From positions 18,015,318-18,079,317 of the forward strand of contig NC_087070.1 of NCBI RefSeq assembly GCF_963678635.1: DNA of 64,000 nucleotides, given 5' to 3'. Numbering within the stretch: position 1 is the stretch's first letter; the number at the start of each line of letters is the position of its first letter. Source of the DNA: Symsagittifera roscoffensis. Its lineage: Eukaryota; Xenacoelomorpha; Acoela; Convolutidae. Shown here in pieces: positions 24,279 through 36,654 of the stretch. Below the pieces are notes generated by a model that saw only the letters and a list, made by a program, of their open reading frames with translations, searched no databases and had not been told where the DNA came from. The translations under genes and the position numbers were made by a program.

Positions 24279-25576
24279 GTTCGTTGATCCTTGTAAACCC
24301 AAGCCAGAGAGTCACGCCCGACGGGGAGAGAATCAGCAACGCGACTTTGCGAACCCAATTGGGCGACAGAGTGGAAACAACCCATGAAGTCGGGACAGTA
24401 GGCAAGCTCGGAGGAAGATTTGTCCCGGCCGAATTTAGGAAACAGCAGGCGGAAAGGCGAACGCAAGCTACAGGAACTCAGTCTTGCGCGCGTTACGATA
24501 AGAATGGAAATAATGATGGAGAAGGGCAGAGCGAGAAGATATTGGAGCAGGAACAAGTTCTATCGCTATTGGAGCGACTACCAAAGATCAGAGAGAGCGA
24601 CCCAAAGTTTGAAACGAAACAGAACTCGCGGACGCGCATCGAGCGTGTTGGGATCAGTCATGATGTCAGCAATCCACGCGGAGCAGTCGTTAATGCTTGC
24701 GTAGACGGAACCCATGTTGAGGTGCTGCTTGATACCGGAGCCACCACCGACCTCATAAGGACAGATGTTGCGCGGAAAATGTTTGACGCACCGACGATGG
24801 AACGCTATGTAGGTCGACTGGAGACAGCAGACGGACAAATAATGGCAGTCGACGGAGTTGTCAGAACTCGCTTCAAGTTGGGCGACATTGCCGAAGAACT
24901 CAAAGCGCTTGTGGCCCCGAAACTGAAAGCCGAGATGGTCTTAGGACTACAATCGATGAAAGAGTATCAGTGCTCTTTGGTGTTCAGTCGCGGAGAAGAT
25001 TTCTTGCGGACGAGGACGAGAGAAGGTTCAATGGTACCCATACGGCACTTGACTCATAGGCCTTCTCCGGAACGGATGCCCTCTCTGTCACATGAACCGG
25101 ACGGACAGATTAAGGGAAATCATATTCCGAGATCAGACATGCGGAAGAGGTTGATTGCGAAGATAACAGCGGCAGTGGAGTCTGCCGACAAAATCTTGGA
25201 AGGTTGGCCGACGAATTATGACAATCACAGCATAAATGTGGTTCAAAAAACAAAAGTAGGGGAATACGAAATGTACGGGTGCCCAAAGCCTGTTTTATTA
25301 GATGAAGCTTTGAGACAAACTCGTGGAGGAAGCCAAAAAGAGAGAGTTGCTGTGGTTCAAGAGGTGGACGAAGTAGTCGACAGCGACGCGAAGCGATGTC
25401 GAACACACGAAGAACGAGAGGGGCTTGGCGATGGAAGGGAAGTGGGGCCTAGAGATGCAAAGGCCGCCTACTTCCACAATTTAATTGATCGATGGAAATG
25501 TGTGGAGTCGTTCGGCGAAGATGAAGTTGACCGGGGCTGGGTTAAATCTGAATGCGAGGTCCACAAGCAGTGCTGA
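24275..25576 (+). CDS. Retroviral-type aspartic protease and unknown C-terminal region
   Basis: The open frame begins at 24275, in a different frame from the end of Gag, with no clear ATG at its start, so it was probably made as a Gag fusion. About 150 residues in is the protease active site LLDTGATTDLI (Asp near residue 153), followed 70 residues later by a VLGLQSM segment in the place of the usual (I/V)(L/I)G motif. It therefore looks like a complete retropepsin domain. The remaining 170 residues are charged and unlike reverse transcriptase; no YxDD motif, RNase H or integrase follows before the stop at 25574-25576. The family is confident for the protease part only. Confidence 0.75.
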   Translation, partial: VGSLILVNPSQRVTPDGERISNATLRTQLGDRVETTHEVGTVGKLGGRFVPAEFRKQQAERRTQATGTQSCARYDKNGNNDGEGQSEKILEQEQVLSLLERLPKIRESDPKFETKQNSRTRIERVGISHDVSNPRGAVVNACVDGTHVEVLLDTGATTDLIRTDVARKMFDAPTMERYVGRLETADGQIMAVDGVVRTRFKLGDIAEELKALVAPKLKAEMVLGLQSMKEYQCSLVFSRGEDFLRTRTREGSMVPIRHLTHRPSPERMPSLSHEPDGQIKGNHIPRSDMRKRLIAKITAAVESADKILEGWPTNYDNHSINVVQKTKVGEYEMYGCPKPVLLDEALRQTRGGSQKERVAVVQEVDEVVDSDAKRCRTHEEREGLGDGREVGPRDAKAAYFHNLIDRWKCVESFGEDEVDRGWVKSECEVHKQC

Positions 25577-25586
25577 CGACGACCCG

Positions 25587-25731
25587 ACAATCCGGTGAGG
25601 GATGAATACGTAGGAGGTGACTGGAAGGTGCCGCAGAAGGACTACAGGCACCTCGCGGCACTTCTACTGTCATCGAAATGACAGTAGAAGACTTGAGGTG
25701 AGAGACCGGAAGTGTGAACTCGCCGGATTGT
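25587..25731 (+). ncRNA. Nested RNA-like hairpin in the 3' interior
   Basis: Three stems nest in each other: 25587-25599 with 25719-25731 (13 bp, one G-U), 25649-25654 with 25695-25700 (CACCTC/GAGGTG), and a perfect 13-bp hairpin 25661-25673 with 25678-25690 (CTTCTACTGTCAT) closed by the tetraloop CGAA. It lies just after the last stop codon, so a packaging, export or stability element is possible. The role is inference. Confidence 0.6.
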
Positions 25732-26103
25732 TGTGAGTTAAAACTTAAATTAGTAGACTGTCTCTTTTATTTCAATAGTTGGTGCTTATTTACATTGAAC
25801 GCGATCCCACCTAAACTATAGTGCAGACAATTGACAGTGATGATTATGAATGTGAAAGGGTTGGATTGTACCTAGAAGAGTAACATTAATTCAGTTACGT
25901 CCCCTCTTAGGTTACTCTTTGTGCTGTATCATTGTTTATTTAATGGGGACTAACTGTTGGGTCCGCGATACTTTAAGGAAAAAATTTTAAATGGAGGGGA
26001 AACGACTAAGTGTTAGGGAGCACGGCAACGCGAAGAGTTATGTAACTTATCATTTGGCGTTGTTAGGAGTTACTTTTTTCATTATTCGGGAGAATAATAG
26101 ACT

Positions 26104-26115
26104 TGAAGGGAAGAC
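26104..26115 (+). other. Polypurine tract candidate
   Basis: TGAAGGGAAGAC lies immediately before the TG of the 3' LTR, the expected site of plus-strand priming. Confidence 0.55.
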
Positions 26116-28057
26116 TGTAGAATTGGTGATTCTACTGTGTTACATACCATAGTAACCTGAGCGTAAGATTGATTCGTTAAGCAGTACGGCGGTTGGACCG
26201 GAAGCTATTAGCACTTGAAAAAACATCCCCTTAGACCGGAAGTAGGCAATTTACGCAAAATAATGAGCAAGGGCATATCATTTTATGGCGGCATCAGATA
26301 CTACAATTTGTCCCCAAAAAAAGACCCCTCGTGATTGAAAACCCTCCGGTGACTCCTTCCGGTGTTAATAGCCTTTTTCCCGGGAAAAGTGATAATGGAC
26401 CCTTAAAATAGTATAACTTGTGAAGTAATAATAGGACATGAATGAATTTTGGTAGTTAGGACCCCCATGGGATTCTGAACCCAAATATGGAAGTTTGACC
26501 CCGGTTGACCCCTGGCTGACCTTAAGTTGACCTTTGGGCGTTTAGGATCAAATTTGTATAGAAAACCTCGGGATTAACACCGGAAAGTGGCGTATTCCCC
26601 AGCCCAACCCCTGGAAATGAGGGTGGGCCACTTTGCTAAAAATTGGGAGGAAAACTTATATATCGCGAACTAGAGCAGAAGCTGAGAGAGATATAGCTTT
26701 TACATTGCAACCTTGGAGTAGAGGATTTAATTCAAAGTAAACTTGGTAAACATTGGGTTCAGTTTAACTTGGCGAATGATCTTTTAATAGCAATTCAACT
26801 ATACTAAATAAAAGTAGTCCCAGAGGAAATTGATAGTAATAGGACCGCGGCATGAGAGTTAAGTTTCCTAAATAGTATGAATGGACGTAAAATTTACTTG
26901 GTGATTTTTTGGTTCGATTTGACCCCTAACCGACGAAGTACAATCCCCTGATAGCTAGAAGTTCGGGATTGGAATAGAGTACAGATAGAAAATTTAGATG
27001 CCTGAATTAGTTAGCTACCCATGAAAAGGGCCTCTTCCTACCCGTGAAAGCTCGGAACGTTAACGGGATAATTAAAATAAAGACTTTGGGAGGATTACTG
27101 AGTAAATAGCATAGTTTGGAGGTTGAATTGAACTCGAGAGCTGAAGTTCACAGAGTTCAGGAATTGGTTGATTAGAATTGTATGACATTTGCTTGCTTGG
27201 TCAAATTGTGACAGCTGCCGCATACCGGGTATCTAATAAGTGTGAAAAGATTGATAAAAGAAACCGAAGTTGGCACGTGGCAGATTTGACAGGAGGAGGG
27301 ATATAGTCTTAAAACATGTGCGGACGGGTAATTTAAATGGATGTCAGGACTGATAAGGAATGGCATGACTTAACTAAAACGAAATGTAAAGAAAGATAAG
27401 GAATTGGAGGGTACCGGAGAGCCTGTAAGAACCAGAACAGTTGTTGGCTACCATTAAGAGTAGTTGGTTCTCGTCACAGAAGAATTATTGCGAGCGAATC
27501 GAATAGTTGGTTCTCAGTTAGTTAGAGAACGAGTTGGAAGACTTGTTAATGTGAATGTAGATTAGTTAGTGAATGTTAGTGAGGCTATCTAGAGGATAGC
27601 GGAATCGTTGTTGGACGATTGTTATTGAAAGAAGTTCTCGAGGAGGACGTTAGTTTGTTGTGAGGTGTTAATTGAACTGCAGGAGGCAGTTGGTTTAAAT
27701 AATAGTAATCGCGAACCCCTTTCTTTAATTGAATGATTAATTTGTATTTCAGCCAATTATAAGCTACTCTGTATTTGGTTATATTCATTTGTTAATTCAT
27801 TCTTATTATTGGAATTGTTGTTGCGATCGATTTTTGATTGACGGGTGAGATACAGTCGGAAGAGCACGAATCACGGGGCGAGCAGCAGCACAGTACAGTA
27901 CAGAGCAGCCAATCACCAAATCAACCCTTTTGGGATTGTGAACAGTACCTGGAATCGGTTGCCCCGCTGACCTCAGTACCAAAGGGAACATATTGCGGCG
28001 GTGTGAAATAGCGAGCAAGACCGGCCTAAAGATATTGTGAATTCCCCCACGTTTACA
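26116..28057 (+). repeat. 3' LTR (1942 bp)
   Basis: Starts TGTAGAATTGGTGATTC and ends CCCCCACGTTTACA, followed by the target duplication CGAAG. It differs from the 5' LTR by many substitutions, small indels and lack of the 490-bp segment. Confidence 0.9.
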
Positions 28058-28062
28058 CGAAG

Positions 28063-28949
28063 TACAAACTTTTTTCCAGATATGTAACAGAAACTTTCTC
28101 AAAATGAATAATTACGCTGTAGTTGAAAATGCAAAATTATTCAAGATTTGCATGGTTATAATCAAGAAGAATTTTACTGATAATGCACTCAAGCAAACGA
28201 ACGATCGAAATGAACTCTTAAACTTTTTTCTTTAATCAATTTTTTATGTCAGTCGAATAACTATCAGAAAACGTCAATAGAATGCACTGAATAGGAATAT
28301 AAGCTTGTTTTTTTTAATTTTAATTTGATTAGTGGTTTAGAAATTGGATAAGCTACTCAAGCAATCTTAAACAAAATTTGACTCTAATTACGCGGTATTC
28401 ATATCCCAGCCATACACGATAATGCGCAACCATACATGTCCACCATAACTTGAAAGAAAAATGACTAATCTTCGCAAAATCTTCACAACCAGAACTTATT
28501 TTTCACTGATTGAATCAGTGATAAAAAACTTGCCATTATAGAAGGAGTTCGCAAACAAACGATATGTTACAAGTGTTTATGGTGACAAATACAAGTTTCA
28601 GTTAACCCTCAATCCAAAAATGTGCAACCATACGTCGCGTCTTTCATAAAAAATGAATTGATTTAAAGTAAAAATACGACGGTAAATTTCTATGGCTTCT
28701 TTGAAACCATGCATAGTCAGACGTATGATTAGGCATTTTGGTCAACCCAGGATAATATCGAAAAACCTTAGATTCAAATTAAAACTTGAAATTGACGGTT
28801 GTACGTAGTTATAATTTTAAACTGGTGATTATGTGTGTACTAGTGCACTTTTCACTTGTATTCCTCAATACAAGAGAAAATTTTTGAAGCAGTCATCGGT
28901 GTGAATTTTTATCAATTATCAAACAATTAACAAAAACAGGACAGACAAA
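28063..28949. other. No gene seen
   Basis: AT-rich host sequence downstream of the LTR element; nothing recognisable. Confidence 0.45.
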
Positions 28950-29440
28950 ATTTCTCCTATCAAGGCGAAGCTCTAAATATTCCGACTGCCTTTTAAGGTC
29001 TATGGAGCAGTAAAAACATGAAAAATTAAGTGTAATAAAAATGAATTGAATTTTTTTTTACAATTTGAGATTAATTTTGGAAAAATCATCCACCCATGCC
29101 ATATTAAGTACAGAATGATGCGTTTTTCACGTTTTAAAATATCAAAATATATTGCGCCTTAGTTATCCCAATTTGGCCGAAATGGAAATCTTTAAGCCCA
29201 CTTAGTTTACAAAAATTCGTCACTGATGAAACATTTTTTAAAATTTAAGCTCAGGACAACAATATTTTTTGAATGATTTAAAAAATTTAAAAAATTTCGT
29301 CAAAAAAAGGCTAAATAAAAAGTAGAAATTTCTCGGAAGAAAAAAACCCACCACGAGTACAAATATTTTGTTACTTTCGTTACGAAAGTCGGAACAATAA
29401 TGTATGAAAAATTGAATAAATGCAACGAATAAAACCATTT
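28950..29440. repeat. Dispersed repeat family (AGGCGAAGC / AATTTAAGCTCAGGACAACAA), copy
   Basis: Blocks CAAGGCGAAGCTC...TTCCGACTGCCTTTTAAGGTCTATGGAGCAGTAAAAACATG, ATCCxCCCATGCC, CCCAATTTGGCCGAAATGG and AATTTAAGCTCAGGACAACAATA recur at 36960-38470 in both orientations. No protein is encoded; the minus-strand frame at 29238-29438 is a by-product. Confidence 0.65.
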
Positions 29441-31009
29441 TTGACTGATCGACACTAAAAGTTTTCTAAAAATTACTTTAGCGCCAACATATTCTAATTT
29501 TGAGACATTTATTATGGTTTAGCAACATTTATTATGCTTATGAAAAATTTGAAGCACGATTCAGCATTAAGCAAAAAAAGAATTTTGCTTGAAGCAAAAT
29601 TCTAATTTGCTTATTGCTAAACCTAAACCATGCTTTAAGTTTGCATAAGAATAAGAAATGTTGCTGAGTTACTTTAAAATAATTCAAATTCCTCCACAAA
29701 TCAAACGAGAAAAGTGTCAGATATCCATAGTTTGCTAGCAGGGGCGTATCTAAGATTTTCTCGAAGGGAGGGGCGGATTCTTAGAAATTTAAAAAAAAAA
29801 TTCTAAGGGAGTTCACAACTTGATAACTATCATTTTTGATCATATTTTGACTTTTTCCATGCTTTTTCCTCAATGTGTTGGAATGAAAAAAGCAAAAGAA
29901 GCAATGCAGCAAAGAATCAAAGATAAAAAAATCAATTTTAGCCGTCGAGTTTGCGGCATTTTATATCCGCTCAGAAAAAAGTTCAAGTGTTGGTTCCCAG
30001 GCTTTTTAAACTTAGTACTTTTAAAAATTAAAATTGCATTACTTACAAACGGTAGAGCACAATGCTATAAAAGCAATATCATAAATAGCAACAAAATAGA
30101 AAAGCTGTAAATTTTTGATCTAAATGTTTAGTAGGTCAGATACTTTGCCGGAAAGGGAAACAAGAATGAAGGAAAAACCATCAATAAAGTAAAAGTTAAA
30201 AAATAAAAAGCAAGATAATTGACCAATGCCGAATGTAATTTGAATTACCGATTCACGGCTGAAGAAATATCAAAGATAAACAGGAAGTTATTTCGACGCC
30301 CTCTTACAAACCGCTTTAAGGGAGTTCACATCGATCTTAAAGTTGACCAAAATGGACTGTAACTTAGGAAAGTTTCACCATTCAAGAAAATGTTTGTAAC
30401 TTTTTTGCATCCACAAGTATGTTTCAGTCATCAGTCTAAGAAACAGTAATTTCGTAGCCCTTTTGGAATTGACCAATTATGAACGAGTATTTTAAAAAGG
30501 CGAATAATTTGATTATTTATCTTTTGGGGCTATTTTTGGTGAAAAAATAACGTTCCGAAGTGTCAGATTGCCAAAATGCGGGAATCTATTTTTTGTTTTC
30601 ATGGGAAGTTTCTTTATTTGGCCAGAAAGTACGTCAGAATTTCTCAGGACTTAATATGAGTTAAGACTTGTATGCTTGTAACTTGATTTGGAAAAAAGAG
30701 TCTCCAGTTTAATAAAACAGACATACTAAATCTGTTATATCCGATTACAAGCTGTAAATTTTTCCCGGTTTAATTAAAAGACATCGCATTTGCGATAATT
30801 GAAGACTTCAAGGATGTATTAAATTCTAAATTTTGCCGTGTACGACTTAGCAAATGCTATTGAAAATAATCCCAATCCTAAAAAAGTTACAACTGTAAAA
30901 TAAACTACTTTAGCTTAGGCATGAACTTAATATATTTGGTTTCAAAAAAAAAAGAATTTGAAATCATAGAGAAACTCTAAACAGTTTGTTTCAGTTAGAA
31001 TCAACCGAC
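29441..31009. other. No gene seen
   Basis: AT-rich. The frame at 29820-30110 does not start with ATG (TTG) and shows no domain. An imperfect inverted repeat around TTGCTTGAAGCAAAATTC lies near 29530-29640 (GCATAAGAA/TTATGCTTATG arms). Confidence 0.45.
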
Positions 31010-31215
31010 CACCTGGGTCAAGCATCAACTTGACCAACCAGGTCGAGATGCTCGTTTTATGTTTTCATGTTCAAATGTTTCAATGTCAGAGCTCGACCGA
31101 AAAAGAATAGTCGAGACAGGATTTTTGGTCGAGCACAAACTGGAAACAAACCTCGAGCACGGTCGAAACATATCAGAATTTGGTCGAACATATTTGGTCG
31201 GTGGATACAGCGTCA
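31010..31215. repeat. GGTCGA-rich degenerate repeat
   Basis: Repeated GGTCGAxCA, CTCGACCG and GGTCGAAACATAT units. It is the reverse-sense counterpart of 10090-10290 and similar to 42530-42980. The frames at 31025-31312 on both strands read through this repeat and are not genes. Confidence 0.65.
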
Positions 31216-32199
31216 ATTAATGAAAAACTTTTACAAATATCAACCTGTTTTTACTTTTCTAACGCAAATTGAAAAAGAGAATATTCACAAATTGGGTTTA
31301 TTTCAAAAATAGCACATAACCTAATGAATAATCAGTTGTCCGGATGAGCTAAGCAAAGAACCGTTGGATGCTGTCATCAATCAGACGGCTAATTTTTACC
31401 CGGGTTGACCAAAAATGCTTGTCATACAATTTTCATATATGGAAAAATGCTTGCCATACAAATTCGTACAATTCCACAGCTACAAAAAATTGTTAGAAAA
31501 AACTCTTCGATAAGCGTTTTTTTCATAAATGAAACTTATATGATAAGCAATTTTCCATAAATCAAAAATAAATAATTTTTTCGAGTTTTGCTAATTCTTT
31601 TGATTTTTGTCCGAAAACAGAATAACCAAGGATTTTCAACACAAGAAACCCCCTTGGTTGAATGGAAAAACCTCCTTGTTTAAATGGATCTCACAGATAC
31701 TCCACATTTGAAAAATAACTTAGGAATTTTATTTCACAGATCACAGAACTATGCCAAAAAAAGCCTCAAACTGATTGCAGAAAAGCCTTAAACTTAGCCA
31801 AAAAATGTACTAGTCGAAAATCGTGACCTGATAGTTTCGACATTTTGAAATGTATCTTAAAGTATAAGATCATCAAACACTTCAAATTTGGATTCAGACA
31901 AACTTTTTCAGGCAATTTTGGTTCTTTGTTATGAAAAATTTAGCCTCTTCTACGTTATAGACAAAAATAATAAATTTGTGCACGCATCACATTTTGGAGT
32001 TGCATGGTAAGCACTTTGAGTGTATAAAGGTCAACCCGGGTAAATAAGGTTGAGTCATACATTACAAAACAAAGCACTCACTACATTTTGCTATCACTAA
32101 TGAACACTTGAATCGCGATCTCTCTTACTATACTCTTCTACCTCTATAAGAGGGCAATTTAGATAAAATAATGTACTCTATCTGCGTAGCATGAAAAAA
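31216..32199. other. No gene seen
   Basis: AT-rich sequence; no recognisable gene or RNA. Confidence 0.4.
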
Positions 32200-32350
32200 G
32201 AAAGTTCATAAAAAGACTCGTGATAAACCAATCACAATCGAGATTAAAAACAAAAGTACGCAAGAACAAAAAATAATTACTTTTTTTGTGCGTTTGTTTT
32301 CTCATCTCGATTCTGATTGGTTTATGACGTGTCTACTTTATGACTTGTCT
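32200..32350. repeat. Imperfect foldback (palindromic) element
   Basis: Arms of about 45-60 nt, 32205-32265 and 32287-32345, are near reverse complements (TGATAAACCAATCACAATCGAGAT versus ATCTCGATTCTGATTGGTTTATGAC). A short A/T spacer separates them. Size and structure fit a small MITE or foldback unit. Confidence 0.65.
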
Positions 32351-32914
32351 ACCTTTTACTGTAACCCATATTTTGTGTAGATATGCTCTAGCACGGTTTA
32401 TTATACTGCATCAAGAATTAAAGGCATAATGTAAACACGAATGCAATTTCAAGAGTTATCAAGCCGTAAATCATGTATAAATGTATCAATTAACAAACTA
32501 GTGTAACAAAATCACTGGACAAAAAAAACTCTAATCAGGAGAAAAATAAAAATTAATTTTTATAAAAAACAAAACTATGATTGCAAAAATATATTTTCTC
32601 TTCTTTTTATTACTACTCGAAAAATCAATTTTAAAATGCTGAAACTGGTCCAAAAATACTAAATTGACAAATCAAAGTTTGTCGGACAAAAAAGCACAAT
32701 AAATGTCAATATTTTGCTGTTTTTCCTTATCAGTCGAAGCCGCATCCAAGTTTAAGATTGAATATAACGGATTTTTATTTATAATTTGCGGCAATTATAG
32801 TTGAAGACAATCACCAAAAAGAAGTTTTTAAAGGTTTTCTAACCGATTTCAATCGTGAAATTTTCAAGAGACTAAAAAACGTTATGTTTTTTTTTTTGAT
32901 ATTTGATTAGGGTT
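32351..32914. other. No gene seen
   Basis: AT-rich spacer. Confidence 0.4.
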
Positions 32915-34830
32915 CCTAAAAAATCTCTGAGATCGATCAAATTCAATTTAAATCTCTCCGTTCGCAAACTTTATACCACTAAAAGCACATTTCATATATA
33001 CCTTATGGTTTTTTTGTGGTCAATAACAAATTCTGCTTATGTGAGATGTCGTCTCCCATTTTAGTTCAACTTAACACAAAGATTTACCACGAATCAAAAA
33101 TATCATGTCAAAAAAATTATCAAACTCAGAAGATGTCAATCAAATTATCAAGCCATTGTTGTTTGGTTAAAAAAGCTAAAAAAAGAAAAAAATAAATAAA
33201 AAAGCCTAAAATTTTTGATTTTTATTTTGAAAACTGCTAAATCTGTTTTCCAAGTTTTCACATTAGCTAACTTTTTTTACAAAGCATAAACTAAGAAGTT
33301 TCTTTGCTGCAAAGTCCAATACAAACTGGACGGAAAATGAATTTCAATCGATTATGACCGGTTAAAACGGATTAATTTCCACAACTATAAAAAATTAAAA
33401 CTTGGATGCAAAACAATCAGTATACACGAACTAAATGTTTCAAAAAACCAAAAAATAAAAAAATAGCTAATTATGATCGTTCGAAATGCTTTTCTTTTTA
33501 GTTTTCATTAAGAAACTATTATAAAAAAAAGATATTATAATCAATTATTGATTAACTATTTTTGATTTTTCTCTTTTTAAGAAAAATTGGTATGGAAATC
33601 AATTAATAAATTTCAAGGCATGAACTTTGTGTGGGAAACCTATGGTCAGTTAATCTGCATTGCGCCATGTTTTCGTAACAATGCAACATTTATTGATGAG
33701 GTTTAGACAATTTACAGGGCGAAACATCTAAAAATTATAGGTAATTCAAGGTCATGCTTCTGATCTGTTACAGTTTGTGGAAAATCCAAGATTTAACAGT
33801 AATCATTTATAATTTTTGTACAAAAAAAACTCAGTATAAGCGATAATAATATAATTTCTATTATACCTAAAAGCAGCAGTGAAGTAAGTCAACTTTAACT
33901 AGGCTTTATCAAAGATGCGGAATTTTACTAACTGAAATTTAAGCGACGTTTTTTCATCAAACTGAAAACTTTAAAAAACTCTTAAAATCAATTATAGTCG
34001 ATTTAAATTTCTTAATCCAATAAGTTATTTACCAATCAAAAGCACGTTTTAAACAAGTTTCCTGGATTGTTTTTTGCTGTCAATTACAAATTCTACTAAT
34101 GAGAGATGTCGTCTCTCAATTTGGCTCAACTGAACACAAGGATTTGCCACGAATCAAAAGCATCATAGAATTTATTTTATATTAGTTGAAGAACCTAGTA
34201 GTAATCAAAAAATACCTCAGTCATAAAAGTTGTGAAATTCAAACGTTCTTTGGTGAAAAAAGGAATAAATTACACCATGAACAAATCATAATCAATAAAG
34301 AAAAAGCCTAAATTTTTTGATTTTTTTTTAAACCGCCAAGTCTGTTTTTCCAAGTTTTCACATAAGCTAACGTCTTTAAACAGCATAAATTAGGAAGCAG
34401 ATTAGATGCAAAGTCGAAGAGACAGACATAATGGGCAAACAATGGGTTTTTAAGCAATTATAATCGGTTAATATGGGTTGTTTTTCATAACAGAAAGTTA
34501 ATTATGGAACAAAAAAAAATCAGTTTTATACAAAATATTTGAATAAAAAAACCGAAAAATTAAAAACCGATTATGATGAATGAAAATATTATTTTTTTGA
34601 AAGTTGATTATAAAATTGTGATAAAAAATTGTAATCGATATTTAAATAAAAATTAAAATTATTGATTTTTTTTCAATTTAAGAAAAATTAGCCAATTTAA
34701 GAAATCATAAACAAATAGTTATTAACGCATGCAATTGGATGTGGGATACCTATTGTCAGTTAATCTCCATGGCTATCTTTTCGTATCATTGCTACATATA
34801 TTGATGAGGTTTGAATCTTTCCCGACGCGG
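32915..34830. repeat. Diverged tandem duplication, about 1.06-1.11 kb period
   Basis: GAGATGTCGTCTC occurs at 33043 and 34103. The following ACACAA(A)GGATTTxCCACGAATCAAAA, GCATAAA, ATGCAAAGTC and GTGGGAxACCTATxGTCAGTTAATCTxCAT blocks line up in order in both copies. A third, less complete copy lies at 39780-40450. The sequence is rich in TATAATCGATTATA-type motifs and codes for nothing recognisable. Confidence 0.7.
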
Positions 34831-36654
34831 AATAACTAAAAATTATTAAGTTTCAAGACATGCTTAATTTGGACATGCTTCAGATGTGTAACAGTTTGTG
34901 AAAAATCCAAGTTTTAACAGTAATCAGTTCTAACTTTTGGCAACAGTGAAGGAAATTAACTTTAATTACATAATTGGGATTTCAAATTTAGCCAAGGTTT
35001 TTCATAAACTCATAACTTTTAAAAAACATTAAAATTTCTGAAACAACTGCCCAGTTGCAGTTTTTAAAAGCAGGGTGAAACATTTTTCTGGAATGATTTG
35101 AAACAGTTTCCAAATTTATTTTAACCATTAAATTATTTTCCATTTGGTCAACGGTTGCAAACTTACCTTGAATTGAATCAAAAGCTTTCAGACTAACTAT
35201 CATCAAAATCAGCTGATAACCCTGTGCTCTTTTCTAGTGAAGACAGCCGTGACGATCCCCAGGGAGCAGTGCGATGGAAAAATCACAAAAAAATATACGC
35301 TTTCAAGGCTGTTTAAATTTTGCATTAAAAATTGCAAACGATTCCGAACTCAAAAGCCGTTATCGATTACTGAAAATGAACGTTTTCAATCATTTATCAA
35401 GGGCCAAAATGCAGCGATCAGTTTCTCGGAAATAATTTTTTTTTGGATTTTTGTAGGTTTTTTTTGCTCAATAACATATTTTTCAATTGATGAAGAAAAG
35501 AGTTACAAGCATGACAGAAATGAAACTCACTTGATCAATCCTGCGCAGCTAATAATTCTGAACAATTTCAAAACTCAAAGGAAAAACATGAGAAAGCACC
35601 ATGGATATTGTGCTTTCTACGATGCCTTAGCTAACCTGGATGGCAGTTAAATTACAAATTATACTTTCCTGTTCTTTGATATTATTGGTGAAATGTGGTC
35701 TTACCACTAAAACTTCTCGTCTTGCCTGCTAGTATCAACTCAGGTGCTGTGAAAGTGAAGTAACATTCACAGGGAAAAAATCATTAGCACCCCATATATG
35801 AATAAATTAGCAAGTTTTTCTATAAATATCCATATAAATAATCAAATATACACCTCCAATAAACTTTGGCATGATGCGTTACTTTTTCTAGTAATACCAA
35901 GGTCATCTTACCGTATATGGGAATTTTGATTTTTGGGTATTTTTTTGACCAATCGATATATCACGAGGTTTGAAATCAAAGAAAGTAACTTTTTATTTGT
36001 AAACGGGTAAATGTCAATGAAAATCAAAAGTTAGGAAAGATTGATTATATGATGTGATCGCGAAGCAACTGTAATTGGTACCCGTTCTTATTTCTACAAC
36101 CCGCTGCTTTTCAAACCCATTTGTTCCTTTAAGCCTAGGGGGTTTCTGTTCCGCTTTTTTGTTCAAGCTTAATGCTCATGAACTGCTGCTGATTTATCCT
36201 TTGGAGATCGAGAATCGTTTTAATCAAGATTTTTAGACGCACAGTTGGATGCCGTTTACTGCCAAAATTAAAGATAAGAAACAGGCTTAGAAAAAAGGTG
36301 CCGGTTACGCTTTGCCGCGCCTTTTTATATATTTACAGCACTTTTTTATTCAAACAGATCATTTAACGCTTGAAAGAACGACCTCTAATCAGACTCTGCT
36401 CTAAATTGTATGAAAACGATAGCTTTTTATTGGTAGAAAAACAAAGAAAGTTATGGATCTTGTTTTTGGTATCTTAGTAAAGTGACGGAAAACTGTGATT
36501 TTGTGTTGAGATCAAATGTCTTTGAAGGCTATGACATTTTTCATTACCAACACGTCACACCAATTTCAGATTGTTTTAAAATACTAAGTCGTGAATGACA
36601 TCGCCAAATTGGGCAGATCAGTTTATTCAAAATATAGTGACGACCTTTTTTTTT
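34831..36654. other. No confident gene
   Basis: AT-rich. A CTCTTTTCTAG acceptor-like site at 35228-35237 is followed by a short GC-rich patch and a frame to 35650 that lacks an ATG near its start; no domain is recognised, so no gene is called. Confidence 0.4.

Larger units (their letters stand above)
25577..26115 (+). other. 3' untranslated interior of the LTR element
   Basis: No open frame. Holds the nested inverted-repeat structure at 25587-25731 and ends in the purine tract before the 3' LTR. Confidence 0.7.
20798..28062 (+). mobile_element. Non-autonomous LTR retrotransposon with long LTRs (gag-pro only)
   Basis: Element 20803-28057 is flanked by the 5-bp duplication CGAAG (20798-20802 and 28058-28062). 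It has TG...CA LTRs of 2437 bp (5') and 1942 bp (3'), a primer-binding-like site right after the 5' LTR and a purine-rich tract before the 3' LTR. The 2.88 kb interior codes for a Gypsy-like Gag and an aspartic protease but lacks reverse transcriptase, RNase H and integrase. G+C is clearly higher than in the host DNA. LTR divergence (many substitutions, a 490-bp length difference) and a gag frameshift mean an old, inactive copy. Mobilisation would have needed enzymes in trans. Confidence 0.9.

Noticed and set aside
35237-35650. 137-codon plus-strand frame after a CTCTTTTCTAG acceptor-like site
   Set aside because: No ATG near its start (the listed first codon is GTG), no domain, and the good-looking acceptor is followed by only a short GC-rich patch.
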